Below, in pieces: positions 1 through 14,100 of a DNA stretch of 64,000 nucleotides. The DNA is from Episyrphus balteatus (taxonomy: Eukaryota > Arthropoda > Insecta > Diptera > Syrphidae). Made by a program: the position numbers and the translations under genes. The notes below the pieces were generated by a model. The model did no database searches and was not told the origin of the DNA. It saw only the letters and a list, made by a program, of their open reading frames with translations. Numbering within the stretch: position 1 is the stretch's first letter; each line of letters opens with the position of its first letter. The stretch is taken from contig NC_079136.1 of NCBI RefSeq assembly GCF_945859705.1, positions 85,002,867-85,066,866 on the forward strand, given 5' to 3'.

Positions 1-3000
1 GAAAATCACATTTCAAAATGTTTAAATCGTCATATCTCCTTAACCGAGCGTCTAAACAGGTCAAAACTTGCAAAATTCAAAATTCTCTAAAAACAAAACT
101 ACAAGTCCAAAACTTATAGAAAATACATTTTTGTGCTCTGTGAGTCGATATCCTTCGCATACAATTCAATTGGAGTTGAAAAATTCTCGATTGGAGAAAA
201 TCACTTTTAAAAATGTTTAAATCGTCATATCTCCTTAACCAAGCGTCTAAACACCATCAAACTTGCAAAATTCAAAATTCTCTAAAAACAAAACTACAAG
301 TCCAAAACTTATAGAAAATACATTTTTGTGCTCTGTGAGTCGATATCCTTCGCATACAATTCAATTGGAGTCGAAAAATTCACGTTTGAAGAAAATCACA
401 TTTCAAAATCTTTACATCGTCATATCACCTTAACCGAGCGTCTAAACAGGTCAAAACTTGCAAAATTCAAAATTCTCTAAAAACAAAACTACAAGTCCAA
501 AACTTATAGAAAATACATTTTTGTGCTCTGTGAGTCGATATCCTTCGCATACAATTCAATTGGAGTCGAAAAATTCACGTTTGAAGAAAATCACATTTCA
601 AAATCTTTAAATCGTCATATCTCCTTAACCGAGCGTTTAAACAGGTCAAAACTTGCAAAATTCAAAATTCTCTAAAAACAAAACTACAAGTCCAAAACTT
701 ATAGAAAATACATTTTTGTGCTCTGTGAGTCGATATCCTTCGCATACAATTCAATTGGAGTCGAAAAATTCACGTTTGAAGAAAATCACATTTCAAAATC
801 TTTAAATCGTCATATCTCCTTAACCGAGCGTCTAAACAGGTCAAAACTTGCAAAATTCAAAATTCTCTAAAAACAAAACTACAAGTCCAAAACTTATAGA
901 AAATACATTTTTGTGCTCTGTGAGTCGATATCCTTCGCATACAATTCAATTGGAGTCGAAAAATTCACGTTTGAAGAAAATCACATTTCAAAATGTTTAA
1001 ATCGTCATATCTCCTTAACCAAGCGTCTAAACACCATCAAACTTGCAAAATTCAAAATTCTCTAAAAACAAAACTACAAGTCCAAAACTTATAGAAAATA
1101 CATTTTTGTGCTCTGTGAGTCGATATCCTTCGCATACAATTCAATTGGAGTCGAAAAATTCACGTTTGAAGAAAATCACATTTCAAAATCTTTAAATCGT
1201 CATATCTCCTTAACCGAGCGTCTAAACAGGTCAAAACTTGCAAAATTCAAAATTCTCTAAAAACAAAACTACAAGTCCAAAACTTATAGAAAATACATTT
1301 TTGTGCTCTGTGAGTCGATATCCTTCGCATACAATTCAATTGGAGTCGAAAAATTCACGTTTGAAGAAAATCACATTTCAAAATCTTTAAATCGTCATAT
1401 CTCCTTAACCGAGCGTCTAAACAGGTCAAAACTTGCAAAATTCAAAATTCTCTAAAAACAAAACTACAAGTCCAAAACTTATAGAAAATACATTTTTGTG
1501 CTCTGTGAGTCGATATCCTTCGCATACAATTCAATTGGAGTCGAAAAATTCACGTTTGAAGAAAATCACATTTCAAAATCTTTAAATCGTCATATCTCCT
1601 TAACCGAGCGTCTAAACAGGTCAAAACTTGCAAAATTCAAAATTCTCTAAAAACAAAACTACAAGTCCAAAACTTATAGAAAATACATTTTTGTGCTCTG
1701 TGAGTCGATATCCTTCGCATACAATTCAATTGGAGTCGAAAAATTCACGTTTGAAGAAAATCACATTTCAAAATCTTTAAATCGTCATATCTCCTTAACC
1801 GAGCGTCTAAACAGGTCAAAACTTGCAAAATTCAAAATTCTCTAAAAACAAAACTACAAGTCCAAAACTTATAGAAAATACATTTTTGTGCTCTGTGAGT
1901 CGATATCCTTCGCATACAATTCAATTGGAGTCGAAAAATTCACGTTTGAAGAAAATCACATTTCAAAATCTTTAAATCGTCATATCTCCTTAACCGAGCG
2001 TCTAAACAGGTCAAAACTTGCAAAATTCAAAATTCTCTAAAAACAAAACTACAAGTCCAAAACTTATAGAAAATACATTTTTGTGCTCTGTGAGTCGATA
2101 TCCTTCGCATACAATTCAATTGGAGTCGAAAAATTCACGTTTGAAGAAAATCACATTTCAAAATCTTTAAATCATCATATCTCCTTAACCGAGCGTCTAA
2201 ACAGGTCAAAACTTGCAAAATTCAAAATTCTCTAAAAACAAAACTACAAGTCCAAAACTTATAGAAAATACATTTTTGTGCTCTGTGAGTCGATATCCTT
2301 CGCATACAATTCAATTGGAGTCGAAAAATTCACGTTTGAAGAAAATCACATTTCAAAATCTTTAAATCGTCATATCTCCTTAACCGAGCGTCTAAACAGG
2401 TCAAAACTTGCAAAATTCAAAATTCTCTAAAAACAAAACTACAAGTCCAAAACTTATAGAAAATACATTTTTGTGCTCTGTGAGTCGATATCCTTCGCAT
2501 ACAATTCAATTGGAGTCGAAAAATTCACGTTTGAAGAAAATCACATTTCAAAATGTTTAAATCGTCATATCTCCTTAACCAAGCGTCTAAACACCATCAA
2601 ACTTGCAAAATTCAAAATTCTCTAAAAACAAAACTACAAGTCCAAAACTTATAGAAAATACATTTTTGTGCTCTGTGAGTCGATATCCTTCGCATACAAT
2701 TCAATTGGAGTCGAAAAATTCACGTTTGAAGAAAATCACATTTCAAAATCTTTAAATCGTCATATCTCCTTAACCGAGCGTCTAAACAGGTCAAAACTTG
2801 CAAAATTCAAAATTCTCTAAAAACAAAACTACAAGTCCAAAACTTATAGAAAATACATTTTTGTGCTCTGTGAGTCGATATCCTTCGCATACAATTCAAT
2901 TGGAGTCGAAAAATTCACGTTTGAAGAAAATCACATTTCAAAATCTTTAAATCGTCATATCTCCTTAACCGAGCGTCTAAACAGGTCAAAACTTGCAAAA

Positions 3001-6000
3001 TTCAAAATTCTCTAAAAACAAAACTACAAGTCCAAAACTTATAGAAAATACATTTTTGTGCTCTGTGAGTCGATATCCTTCGCATACAATTCAATTGGAG
3101 TCGAAAAATTCACGTTTGAAGAAAATCACATTTCAAAATCTTTAAATCGTCATATCTCCTTAACCGAGCGTCTAAACAGGTCAAAACTTGTAAAATTCAA
3201 AATTCTCTAAAAACAAAACTACAAGTCCAAAACTTATAGAAAATACATTTTTGTGCTCTGTGAGTCGATATCCTTCGCATACAATTCAATTGGAGTCGAA
3301 AAATTCACGTTTGAAGAAAATCACATTTCAAAATCTTTAAATCATCATATCTCCTTAACCGAGCGTCTAAACAGGTCAAAACTTGCAAAATTCAAAATTC
3401 TCTAAAAACAAAACTACAAGTCCAAAACTTATAGAAAATACATTTTTGTGCTCTGTGAGTCGATATCCTTCGCATACAATTCAATTGGAGTCGAAAAATT
3501 CACGTTTGAAGAAAATCACATTTCAAAATCTTTAAATCGTCATATCTCCTTAACCGAGCGTCTAAACAGGTCAAAACTTGCAAAATTCAAAATTCTCTAA
3601 AAACAAAACTACAAGTCCAAAACTTATAGAAAATACATTTTTGTGCTCTGTGAGTCGATATCCTTCGCATACAATTCAATTGGAGTCGAAAAATTCACGT
3701 TTGAAGAAAATCACATTTCAAAATCTTTAAATCGTCATATCTCCTTAACCGAGCGTCTAAACAGGTCAAAACTTGCAAAATTCAAAATTCTCTAAAAACA
3801 AAACTACAAGTCCAAAACTTATAGAAAATACATTTTTGTGCTCTGTGAGTCGATATCCTTCGCATACAATCAATTGGAGTCGAAAAATTCACGTTTGAAG
3901 AAAATCACATTTCAAAATCTTTAAATCGTCATATCTCCTTAACCGAGCGTCTAAACAGGTCAAAACTTGCAAAATTCAAAATTCTCTAAAAACAAAACTA
4001 CAAGTCCAAAACTTATAGAAAATACATTTTTGTGCTCTGTGAGTCGATATCCTTCGCATACAATTCAATTGGAGTTGAAAAATTCACGTTTGAAGAAAAT
4101 CACATTTAAAAATCTTTAAATCGTCATATCTCCTTAACCGAGCGTCTAAACAGGTCAAAACTTGCAAAATTCAAAATTCTCTAAAAACAAAACTACAAGT
4201 CCAAAACTTATAGAAAATACATTTTTGTGCTCTGTGAGTCGATATCCTTCGCATACAATTCAATTGGAGTTGAAAAATTCACGTTTGAAGAAAATCACAT
4301 TTCAAAATCTTTAAATCGTCATATCTCCTTAACCGAGCGTCTAAACAGGTCAAAACTTGCAAAATTCAAAATTCTCTAAAAACAAAACTACAAGTCCAAA
4401 ACTTATAGAAAATACATTTTTGTGCTCTGTGAGTCGATATCCTTCGCATACAATTCAATTGGAGTCGAAAAATTCACGTTTGAAGAAAATCACATTTCAA
4501 AATCTTTAAATCGTCATATCTCCTTAACCGAGCGTCTAAACAGGTCAAAACTTGCAAAATTCAAAATTCTCTAAAAACAAAACTACAAGTCCAAAACTTA
4601 TATAAAATACATTTTTGTGCTCTGTGAGTCGATTTCCTTCGCATACAATCAATTGGAGTCGAAAAATTCACGTTTGAAGAAAATCACATTTCAAAATCTT
4701 TAAATCGTCATATCTCCTTAACCGAGCGTCTAAACAGGTCAAAACTTGCAAAATTCAAAATTCTCTAAAAACAAAACTACAAGTCCAAAACTTATATAAA
4801 ATACATTTTTGTGCTCTGTGAGTCGATATCCTTCGCATACAATCAATTGGAGTCGAAAAATTCACGTTTGAAGAAAATCACATTTCAAAATCTTTAAATC
4901 GTCATATCTCCTTAACCGAGCGTCTAAACAGGTCAAAACTTGCAAAATTCAAAATTCTCTAAAAACAAAAGTACAAGTCCAAAACTTATAGAAATACATT
5001 TTTGTGCTCTGTGAGTCGATATCCTTCGCATACAATTCAATTGGAGTTGAAAAATTCACGTTTGAAGAAAATCACATTTCAAAATCTTTAAATCGTCATA
5101 TCTCCTTAACCGAGCGTCTAAACAGGTCAAAACTTGCAAAATTCAAAATTCTCTAAAAACAAAACTACAAGTCCAAAACTTATATAAAATACATTTTTGT
5201 GCTCTGTGAGTCGATATCCTTCGCATACAATCAATTGGAGTCGAAAAATTCACGTTTGAAGAAAATCACATTTCAAAATCTTTAAATCGTCATATCTCCT
5301 TAACCGAGCGTCTAAACAGGTCAAAACTTGCAAAATTCAAAATTCTCTAAAAACAAAACTACAAGTCCAAAACTTATAGAAAATACATTTTTGTGCTCTG
5401 TGAGTCGATATCCTTCGCATACAATCAATTGGAGTCGAAAAATTCACGTTTGAAGAAAATCACATTTCAAAATCTTTAAATCGTCATATCTCCTTAACCG
5501 AGCGTCTAAACAGGTCAAAACTTGCAAAATTCAAAATTCTCTAAAAACAAAACTACAAGTCCAAAACTTATAGAAAATACATTTTTGTGCTCTGTGAGTC
5601 GATATCCTTCGCATACAATTCAATTGGAGTTGAAAAATTCACGTTTGAAGAAAATCACATTTCAAAATCTTTAAATCGTCATATCTCCTTAACCGAGCGT
5701 CTAAACAGGTCAAAACTTGCAAAATTCAAAATTCTCTAAAAACAAAACTACAAGTCCAAAACTTATAGAAAATACATTTTTGTGCTCTGTGAGTCGATAT
5801 CCTTCGCATACAATTCAATTGGAGTCGAAAAATTCACGTTTGAAGAAAATCACATTTCAAAATCTTTAAATCGTCATATCTCCTTAACCGAGCGTCTAAA
5901 CAGGTCAAAACTTGCAAAATTCAAAATTCTCTAAAAACAAAACTACAAGTCCAAAACTTATATAAAATACATTTTTGTGCTCTGTGAGTCGATATCCTTC

Positions 6001-9000
6001 GCATACAATCAATTGGAGTCGAAAAATTCACGTTTGAAGAAAATCACATTTCAAAATCTTTAAATCGTCATATCTCCTTAACCGAGCGTCTAAACAGGTC
6101 AAAACTTGCAAAATTCAAAATTCTCTAAAAACAAAACTACAAGTCCAAAACTTATATAAAATACATTTTTGTGCTCTGTGAGTCGATATCCTTTGCATAC
6201 AATCAATTGGAGTCGAAAAATTCACGTTTGAAGAAAATCACATTTCAAAATCTTTAAATCGTCATATCTCCTTAACCGAGCGTCTAAACAGGTCAAAACT
6301 TGCAAAATTCAAAATTCTCTAAAAACAAAAGTACAAGTCCAAAACTTATAGAAATACATTTTTGTGCTCTGTGAGTCGATATCCTTCGCATACAATTCAA
6401 TTGGAGTTGAAAAATTCACGTTTGAAGAAAATCACATTTAAAAATCTTTAAATCGTCATATCTCCTTAACCGAGCGTCTAAACAGGTCAAAACTTGCAAA
6501 ATTCAAAATTCTCTAAAAACAAAACTACAAGTCCAAAACTTATACAAAATACATTTTTGTGCTCTGTGAGTCGATATCCTTCGCATACAATTCAATTGGA
6601 GTCGAAAAATTCACGTTTGAAGAAAATCACATTTCAAAATCTTTAAATCGTCATATCTCCTTAACCGAGCGTCTAAACAGGTCAAAACTTGCAAAATTCA
6701 AAATTCTCTAAAAACAAAACTACAAGTCCAAAACTTATAGAAAATACATTTTTGTGCTCTGTGAGTCGATATCCTTCGCATACAATTCAATTGGAGTCGA
6801 AAAATTCACGTTTGAAGAAAATCACATTTCAAAATCTTTAAATCGTCATATCTCCTTAACCGAGCGTCTAAACAGGTCAAAACTTGCAAAATTCAAAATT
6901 CTCTAAAAACAAAACTACAAGTCCAAAACTTATAGAAAATACATTTTTGTGCTCTGTGAGTCGATATCCTTCGCATACAATTCAATTGGAGTCGAAAAAT
7001 TCACGTTTGAAGAAAATCACATTTCAAAATCTTTAAATCGTCATATCTCCTTAACCGAGCGTCTAAACAGGTCAAAACTTGCAAAATTCAAAATTCTCTA
7101 AAAACAAAACTACAAGTCCAAAACTTATAGAAAATACATTTTTGTGCTCTGTGAGTCGATATCCTTCGCATACAATTCAATTGGAGTCGAAAAATTCACG
7201 TTTGAAGAAAATCACATTTCAAAATCTTTAAATCGTCATATCTCCTTAACCGAGCGTCTAAACAGGTCAAAACTTGCAAAATTCAAAATTCTCTAAAAAC
7301 AAAACTACAAGTCCTAAACTTATAGAAAATACATTTTTGTGCTCTGTGAGTCGATATCCTTCGCATACAATTCAATTGGAGTCGAAAAATTCACGTTTGA
7401 AGAAAATCACATTTCAAAATCTTTAAATCGTCATATCTCCTTAACCGAGCGTTTAAACAGGTCAAAACTTGCAAAATTCAAAATTCTCTAAAAACAAAAC
7501 TACAAGTCCAAAACTTATAGAAAATACATTTTTGTGCTCTGTGAGTCGATATCCTTCGCATACAATTCAATTGGAGTCGAAAAATTCACGTTTGAAGAAA
7601 ATCACATTTCAAAATCTTTAAATCGTCATATCTCCTTAACCGAGCGTCTAAACAGGTCAAAACTTGCAAAATTCTCTAAAAACAAAACTACAAGTCCAAA
7701 ACTTATAGAAAATACATTTTTGTGCTCTGTGAGTCGATATCCTTCGCATACAATTCAATTGGAGTCGAAAAATTCACGTTTGAAGAAAATCACATTTCAA
7801 AATCTTTAAATCGTCATATCTCCTTAACCGAGCGTCTAAACAGGTCAAAACTTGCAAAATTCAAAATTCTCTAAAAACAAAACTACAAGTCCAAAACTTA
7901 TAGAAAATACATTTTTGTGCTCTGTGAGTCGATATCCTTCGCATACAATTCAATTGGAGTCGAAAAATTCACGTTTGAAGAAAATCACATTTCAAAATCT
8001 TTAAATCGTCATATCTCCTTAACCGAGCGTCTAAACAGGTCAAAACTTGCAAAATTCAAAATTCTCTAAAAACAAAACTACAAGTCCAAAACTTATAGAA
8101 AATACATTTTTGTGCTCTGTGAGTCGATATCCTTCGCATACAATTCAATTGGAGTCGAAAAATTCACGTTTGAAGAAAATCACATTTCAAAATCTTTAAA
8201 TCGTCATATCTCCTTAACCGAGCGTCTAAACAGGTCAAAACTTGTAAAATTCAAAATTCTCTAAAAACAAAACTACAAGTCCAAAACTTATAGAAAATAC
8301 ATTTTTGTGCTCTGTGAGTCGATATCCTTCGCATACAATTCAATTGGAGTCGAAAAATTCACGTTTGAAGAAAATCACATTTCAAAATCTTTAAATCGTC
8401 ATATCTCCTTAACCGAGCGTCTAAACAGGTCAAAACTTGCAAAATTCAAAATTCTCTAAAAACAAAACTACAAGTCCAAAACTTATAGAAAATACATTTT
8501 TGTGCTCTGTGAGTCGATATCCTTCGCATACAATTCAATTGGAGTCGAAAAATTCACGTTTGAAGAAAATCACATTTCAAAATCTTTAAATCGTCATATA
8601 TCCTTAACCGAGCGTCTAAACAGGTCAAAACTTGCAAAATTCAAAATTCTCTAAAAACAAAACTACAAGTCCAAAACTTATAGAAAATACATTTTTGTGC
8701 TCTGTGAGTCGATATCCTTCACATACAATTCAATTGGAGTCGAAAAATTCACGTTTGAAGAAAATCACATTTCAAAATCTTTAAATCATCATATCTCCTT
8801 AACCGAGCGTCTAAACAGGTCAAAACTTGCAAAATTCAAAATTCTCTAAAAACAAAACTACAAGTCCAAAACTTATAGAAAATACATTTTTGTGCTCTGT
8901 GAGTCGATATCCTTCGCATACAATTCAATTGGAGTCGAAAAATTCACGTTTGAAGAAAATCACATTTCAAAATCTTTAAATCGTCATATCTCCTTAACCG

Positions 9001-9058
9001 AGCGTCTAAACAGGTCAAAACTTGCAAAATTCAAAATTCTCTAAAAACAAAACTACAA
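1..9058 (+). repeat. Satellite family A sub-array
   Basis: Monomers carry accgagcgtctaaacaggtc and mostly caaaatctttaaatc, with gagtcgaaaaattcacg in the second variable segment. Neighbouring copies at 400-3800 are nearly identical, differing by isolated single-base changes such as atcatcatat at 2171 and 3341. A few B-like monomers with caccatcaaac are embedded near 250, 1030 and 2590. The last two are exactly 1560 bp (8 monomers) apart. From about 3870 a one-base deletion (acaatcaattgg) appears in several copies. No gene is present. Confidence 0.9.
4601..6970 (+). repeat. 7-monomer tandem duplication (1360 bp) in family A
   Basis: Rare variants recur at a fixed offset of 1360 bp. The form tataaaatac occurs at 4601 and 5961. 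A second copy of the same variant occurs near 4796 and 6156. The change aaaagtacaag, with a linked one-base deletion in agaaatac, occurs at 4971 and 6331. The offset equals 7 x 195 minus 5, explained by the one-base deletions inside the unit. The outer limits are approximate because flanking monomers are nearly identical. Confidence 0.8.
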
Positions 9059-12000
9059 GCCCAAAACTTATAAAAAATACATTTTTGTGCTCTGTGAGTC
9101 GATATCCTTTGTATACAATTCAATTGGAGTTGAAAAATTCTCGTTTGGAGAAAATCACTTATAAAAATGTTTAAATCGTCATATCTCGTTAACCAAGCGT
9201 CTAAACACCATCAAACTTGCAAAATTCAAAATTCTCTAAAAACAAAACTACAAGCCCAAAACTTATAAAAAATACATTTTTGTGCTCTGTGAGTCGATAT
9301 CCTTCGCATACAATTCAATTGGAGTTTAAAAATTCACGATTGGTGAAAATCACTTTTTAAAATGTTTAAATCGTCATATCTCCTTAACCAAGCGTCTAAA
9401 CACCATGAAACTTGCAAAATTCAAAATTCTCTAAAAACAAAACTACAAGTCCAAAACTTATAGAAAATACATTTTTGTGCTCTGTGAGTCGATATCCTTC
9501 GCATACAATTCAATTGGAGTTGAAAAATTCACGTTTGGAGAAAATCACTTTTAAAAATGTTTAAATCGTCATATCTCGTTAACCAAGCGTCTAAACACCA
9601 TGAAACTTGCAAAATTCAAAATTCTCTAAAAACAAAACTACAAGTCCAAAACTTATAAAAAATACATTTTTGTGCTCTGTGAGTCGATATCCTTCGCATA
9701 CAATTCAATTGGAGTTGAAAAATTCACGTTTGGAGAAAATCACCTTTAAAAATGTTTAAATCGTCATATCTCGTTAACCAAGCGTCTAAACACCATGAAA
9801 CTTGCAAAATTCAAAATTCTCTAAAAACAAAACTACAAGTCCAAAACTTATAAAAAACACATTTTTGTGCTCTGTGAGTCGATATCCTTCGCATACAATT
9901 CAATTGGAGTTGAAAAATTCACGTTTGGAGAAAATCACTTTTAAAAATGTTTAAATCGTCATATCTCGTTAACCAAGCGTCTAAACACCATCAAACTTGC
10001 AAAATTCAAAATTCTCTAAAAACAAAACTACAAGTCCAAAACTTATAAAAAATACATTTTTGTGCTCTGTGAGTCGATATCCTTCGCATACAATTCAATT
10101 GGAGTTGAAAAATTCACGTTTGGAGAAAATCACTTATAAAAATGTTTAAATCGTCATATCTCGTTAACCAAGCGTCTAAACACCATGAAACTTGCAAAAT
10201 TCAAAATTCTCTAAAAACAAAACTACAAGTCCAAAACTTATAGAAAATACATTTTTGTGCTCTGTGAGTCGATATCCTTCACATACAATTCAATTGGAGT
10301 CGAAAAATTCACGTTTGAAGAAAATCACATTTCAAAATCTTTAAATCGTCATATATCCTTAACCGAGCGTCTAAACAGGTCAAAACTTGCAAAATTCAAA
10401 ATTCTCTAAAAACAAAACTACAAGTCCAAAACTTATAGAAAATACATTTTTGTGCTCTGTGAGTCGATATCCTTCACATACAATTCAATTGGAGTCGAAA
10501 AATTCACGTTTGAAGAAAATCACATTTCAAAATCTTTAAATCATCATATCTCCTTAACCGAGCGTCTAAACAGGTCAAAACTTGCAAAATTCAAAATTCT
10601 CTAAAAACAAAACTACAAGTCCAAAACTTATAGAAAATACATTTTTGTGCTCTGTGAGTCGATATCCTTCGCATACAATTCAATTGGAGTCGAAAAATTC
10701 ACGTTTGAAGAAAATCACATTTCAAAATCTTTAAATCGTCATATCTCCTTAACCGAGCGTCTAAACAGGTCAAAACTTGCAAAATTCAAAATTCTCTAAA
10801 AACAAAACTACAAGCCCAAAACTTATAAAAAATACATTTTTGTGCTCTGTGAGTCGATATCCTTTGTATACAATTCAATTATAGTTGAAAAATTCTCGTT
10901 TGGAGAAAATCACTTATAAAAATGTTTAAATCGTCATATCTCGTTAACCAAGCGTCTAAACACCATCAAACTTGCAAAATTCAAAATTCTCTAAAAACAA
11001 AACTACAAGCCCAAAACTTATAAAAAATACATTTTTGTGCTCTGTGAGTCGATATCCTTCGCATACAATTCAATTGGAGTTTAAAAATTTACGATTGGTG
11101 AAAATCACTTTTTAAAATGTTTAAATCGTCATATCTCCTTAACCAAGCGTCTAAACACCATGAAACTTGCAAAATTCAAAATTCTCTAAAAACAAAACTA
11201 CAAGTCCAAAACTTATAGAAAATACATTTTTGTGCTCTGTGAGTCGATATCCTTCGCATACAATTCAATTGGAGTTGAAAAATTCACGTTTGGAGAAAAT
11301 CACTTTTAAAAATGTTTAAATCGTCATATCTCGTTAACCAAGCGTCTAAACACCATGAAACTTGCAAAATTCAAAATTCTCTAAAAACAAAACTACAAGT
11401 CCAAAACTTATAAAAAATACATTTTTGTGCTCTGTGAGTCGATATCCTTCGCATACAATTCAATTGGAGTTGAAAAATTCACGTTTGGAGAAAATCACCT
11501 TTAAAAATGTTTAAATCGTCATATCTCGTTAACCAAGCGTCTAAACACCATGAAACTTGCAAAATTCAAAATTCTCTAAAAACAAAACTACAAGTCCAAA
11601 ACTTATAAAAAATACATTTTTGTGCTCTGTGAGTCGATATCCTTCGCATACAATTCAATTGGAGTTGAAAAATTCACGTTTGGAGAAAATCACTTTTAAA
11701 AATGTTTAAATCGTCATATCTCGTTAACCAAGCGTCTAAACACCATCAAACTTGCAAAATTCAAAATTCTCTAAAAACAAAACTACAAGTCCAAAACTTA
11801 TAAAAAATACATTTTTGTGCTCTGTGAGTCGATATCCTTCGCATACAATTCAATTGGAGTTGAAAAATTCACGTTTGGAGAAAATCACTTTTAAAAATGT
11901 TTAAATCGTCATATCTCGTTAACCAAGCGTCTAAACAGGTCAAAACTTGCAAAATTCAAAATTCTCTAAAAACAAAACTACAAGTCCAAAACTTATAAAA

Positions 12001-12090
12001 AATACATTTTTGTGCTCTGTGAGTCGATATCCTTCGCATACAATTCAATTGGAGTTGAAAAATTCACGTTTGGAGAAAATCACTTATAAA
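8581..12090 (+). repeat. 9-monomer tandem duplication (1755 bp) spanning the A/B boundary
   Basis: Private changes repeat exactly 1755 bp (9 x 195) apart: gtcatatatcc near 8595 and 10350, tttgtatacaatt near 9110 and 10864, and cacctttaaa near 9743 and 11498. The unit contains A monomers followed by B monomers. The duplication therefore created the island of family A at about 10246-10810 inside family B. One difference between copies is tatagttgaa near 10880, where the first copy has tggagttgaa. The copies have begun to diverge. End points are approximate. Confidence 0.88.
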
Positions 12091-14060
12091 AATGTTTAAA
12101 TCGTCATATCTCGTTAACCAAGCGTCTAAACACCATGAAACTTGCAAAATTCAAAATTCTCTAAAAACAAAACTACAAGTCCAAAACTTATAAAAAAATA
12201 CATTTTTGTGCTCTGTGAGTCGATATCCTTCGCATACAATTCAATTGGAGTTGAAAAATTCACGTTTGGAGAAAATAACTTTTAAAAATGTTTAAATCGT
12301 CATATCTCCTTAACCAAGCGTCTAAACACCATCAAACTTGCAAAATTCAAAATTCTCTAAAAACAAAACTACAAGTCCAAAACTTATAAAAAATACATTT
12401 TTGTGCTCTGTGAGTCGATATCCTTCGCATACAATTCAATTGGAGTAGAAAAATTCACGTTTGAAGAAAATCACTTTTTAAAATGTTTAAATCGTCATAT
12501 CTCGTTAACCAAGCGTCTAAACACCATGAAACTTGCAAAATTCAAAATTCTCTAAAAACAAAACTACAAGTCCAAAACTTATAAAAAATACATTTTTGTG
12601 CTCTGTGAGTCGATATCCTTCGCATACAATTCAATTGGAGTTGAAAAATTCACGTTTGGAGAAAATCACTTTTAAAAATGTTTAAATCGTCATATCTCGT
12701 TAACCAAGCGTCTAAACACCATCAAACTTGCAAAATTCAAAATTCTCTAAAAACAAAACTACAAGTCCAAAACTTATAAAAAATACATTTTTGTGCTCTG
12801 TGAGTCGATATCCTTCGCATACAATTCAATTCTAGTAGAAAAATTCACGTTTGAAGAAAATCACTTTTAAAAATGTTTAAATCGTCATATCTCGTTAACC
12901 AAGCGTCTAAACACCATCAAACTTGCAAAATTCAAAATTCTCTAAAAACAAAACTACAAGTCCAAAACTTATAAAAAATACATTTTTGTGCTCTGTGAGT
13001 CGATATCCTTCGCATACAATTCAATTGGAGTTGAAAAATTCACGTTTGGAGAAAATCACTTTTAAAAATGTTTAAATCGTCATATCTCGTTAACCAAGCG
13101 TCTAAACACCATGAAACTTGCAAAATTCAAAATTCTCTAAAAACAAAACTACAAGTCCAAAACTTATGGAAAATACATTTTTGTGCTCTGTGAGTCGATA
13201 TCCTTCGCATACAATTCAATTGGAGTTGAAAAATTCACGTTTGGAGAAAATCACTTTTAAAAATGTTTAAATCGTCATATCTCCTTAACCAAGCGTCTAA
13301 ACACCATCAAACTTGCAAAATTCAAAATTCTCTAAAAACAAAACTACAAGTCCAAAACTTATAAAAAATACATTTTTGTGCTCTGTGAGTCGATATCCTT
13401 CGCATACAATTCAATTGGAGTTGAAAAATTCACGTTTGGAGAAAATCACTTTTAAAAATGTTTAAATCGTCATATCTCGTTAACCAAGCGTCTAAACACC
13501 ATCAAACTTGCAAAATTCAAAATTCTCTAAAAACAAAACTACAAGTCCAAAACTTATAAAAAATACATTTTTGTGCTCTGTGAGTCGATATCCTTCGCAT
13601 ACAATTCAATTGGATTTGAAAAATTCACGTTTGGAGAAAATCACTTTTAAAAATGTTTAAATCGTCATATCTCGTTAACCAAGCGTCTAAACACCATCAA
13701 ACTTGCAAAATTCAAAATTCTCTAAAAACAAAACTACAAGTCCAAAACTTATAAAAAATACATTTTTGTGCTCTGTGAGTCGATATCCTTCGCATACAAT
13801 TCAATTGGATTTGAAAAATTCACGTTTGGAGAAAATCACTTTTAAAAATGTTTAAATCGTCATATCTCGTTAACCAAGCGTCTAAACACCATGAAACTTG
13901 CAAAATTCAAAATTCTCTAAAAACAAAACTACAAGTCCAAAACTTATAAAAAATACATTTTTGTGCTCTGTGAGTCCATATCCTTCGCATACAATTCAAT
14001 TGGAGTTGAAAAATTCACGTTTGGAGAAAATCACTTTAAAAAATGTTTAAATCGTCATAT
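9059..14060 (+). repeat. Satellite family B sub-array
   Basis: Monomers carry aaccaagcgtctaaacacca followed by tcaaac or tgaaac, often tatctcgttaacc, cacttttaaaaatg and tataaaaaatac. Most copies are exactly 195 bp. The stretch is interrupted by about three family A monomers at about 10246-10810 that came with the 1755-bp duplication. Point variation between copies is higher than in the homogeneous part of family A. No coding sequence is present. Confidence 0.88.
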
Positions 14061-14100
14061 CTCGTTAACGGAGCCTCTAAACACCAGAAAACTTGCAAAA
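14041..14100 (+). repeat. Hybrid B/C monomer at the family junction
   Basis: Within one monomer, the left part has the family B form tatctcgttaac and the right part has the family C form ggagcctctaaacacc, followed by agaaaacttg. Family C then continues rightward. A monomer that is B on the left and C on the right is what an unequal crossover or gene-conversion tract between the two families would leave. The family switch is abrupt, within about 60 bp. Confidence 0.8.

Noticed and set aside
720..780. CENP-B box near ccttcgcatacaattc
   Set aside because: Only the TTCG core agrees. The downstream A and CGGG positions of the consensus do not.
7534..7809. Open frames of 60-91 codons within the satellite (also at 14288-19274, 44506-48560 and 57406-58307)
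   Set aside because: They are chance frames through monomers. 195 is divisible by three and small indels remove a stop. Several start at a TTG (MLCES...), all are repeats of one another, and none resembles a protein family.
1..9058. CRISPR array, because of regular repeats
   Set aside because: The whole 195-bp unit repeats with no unique spacers, and no cas genes are present; the context is eukaryotic.
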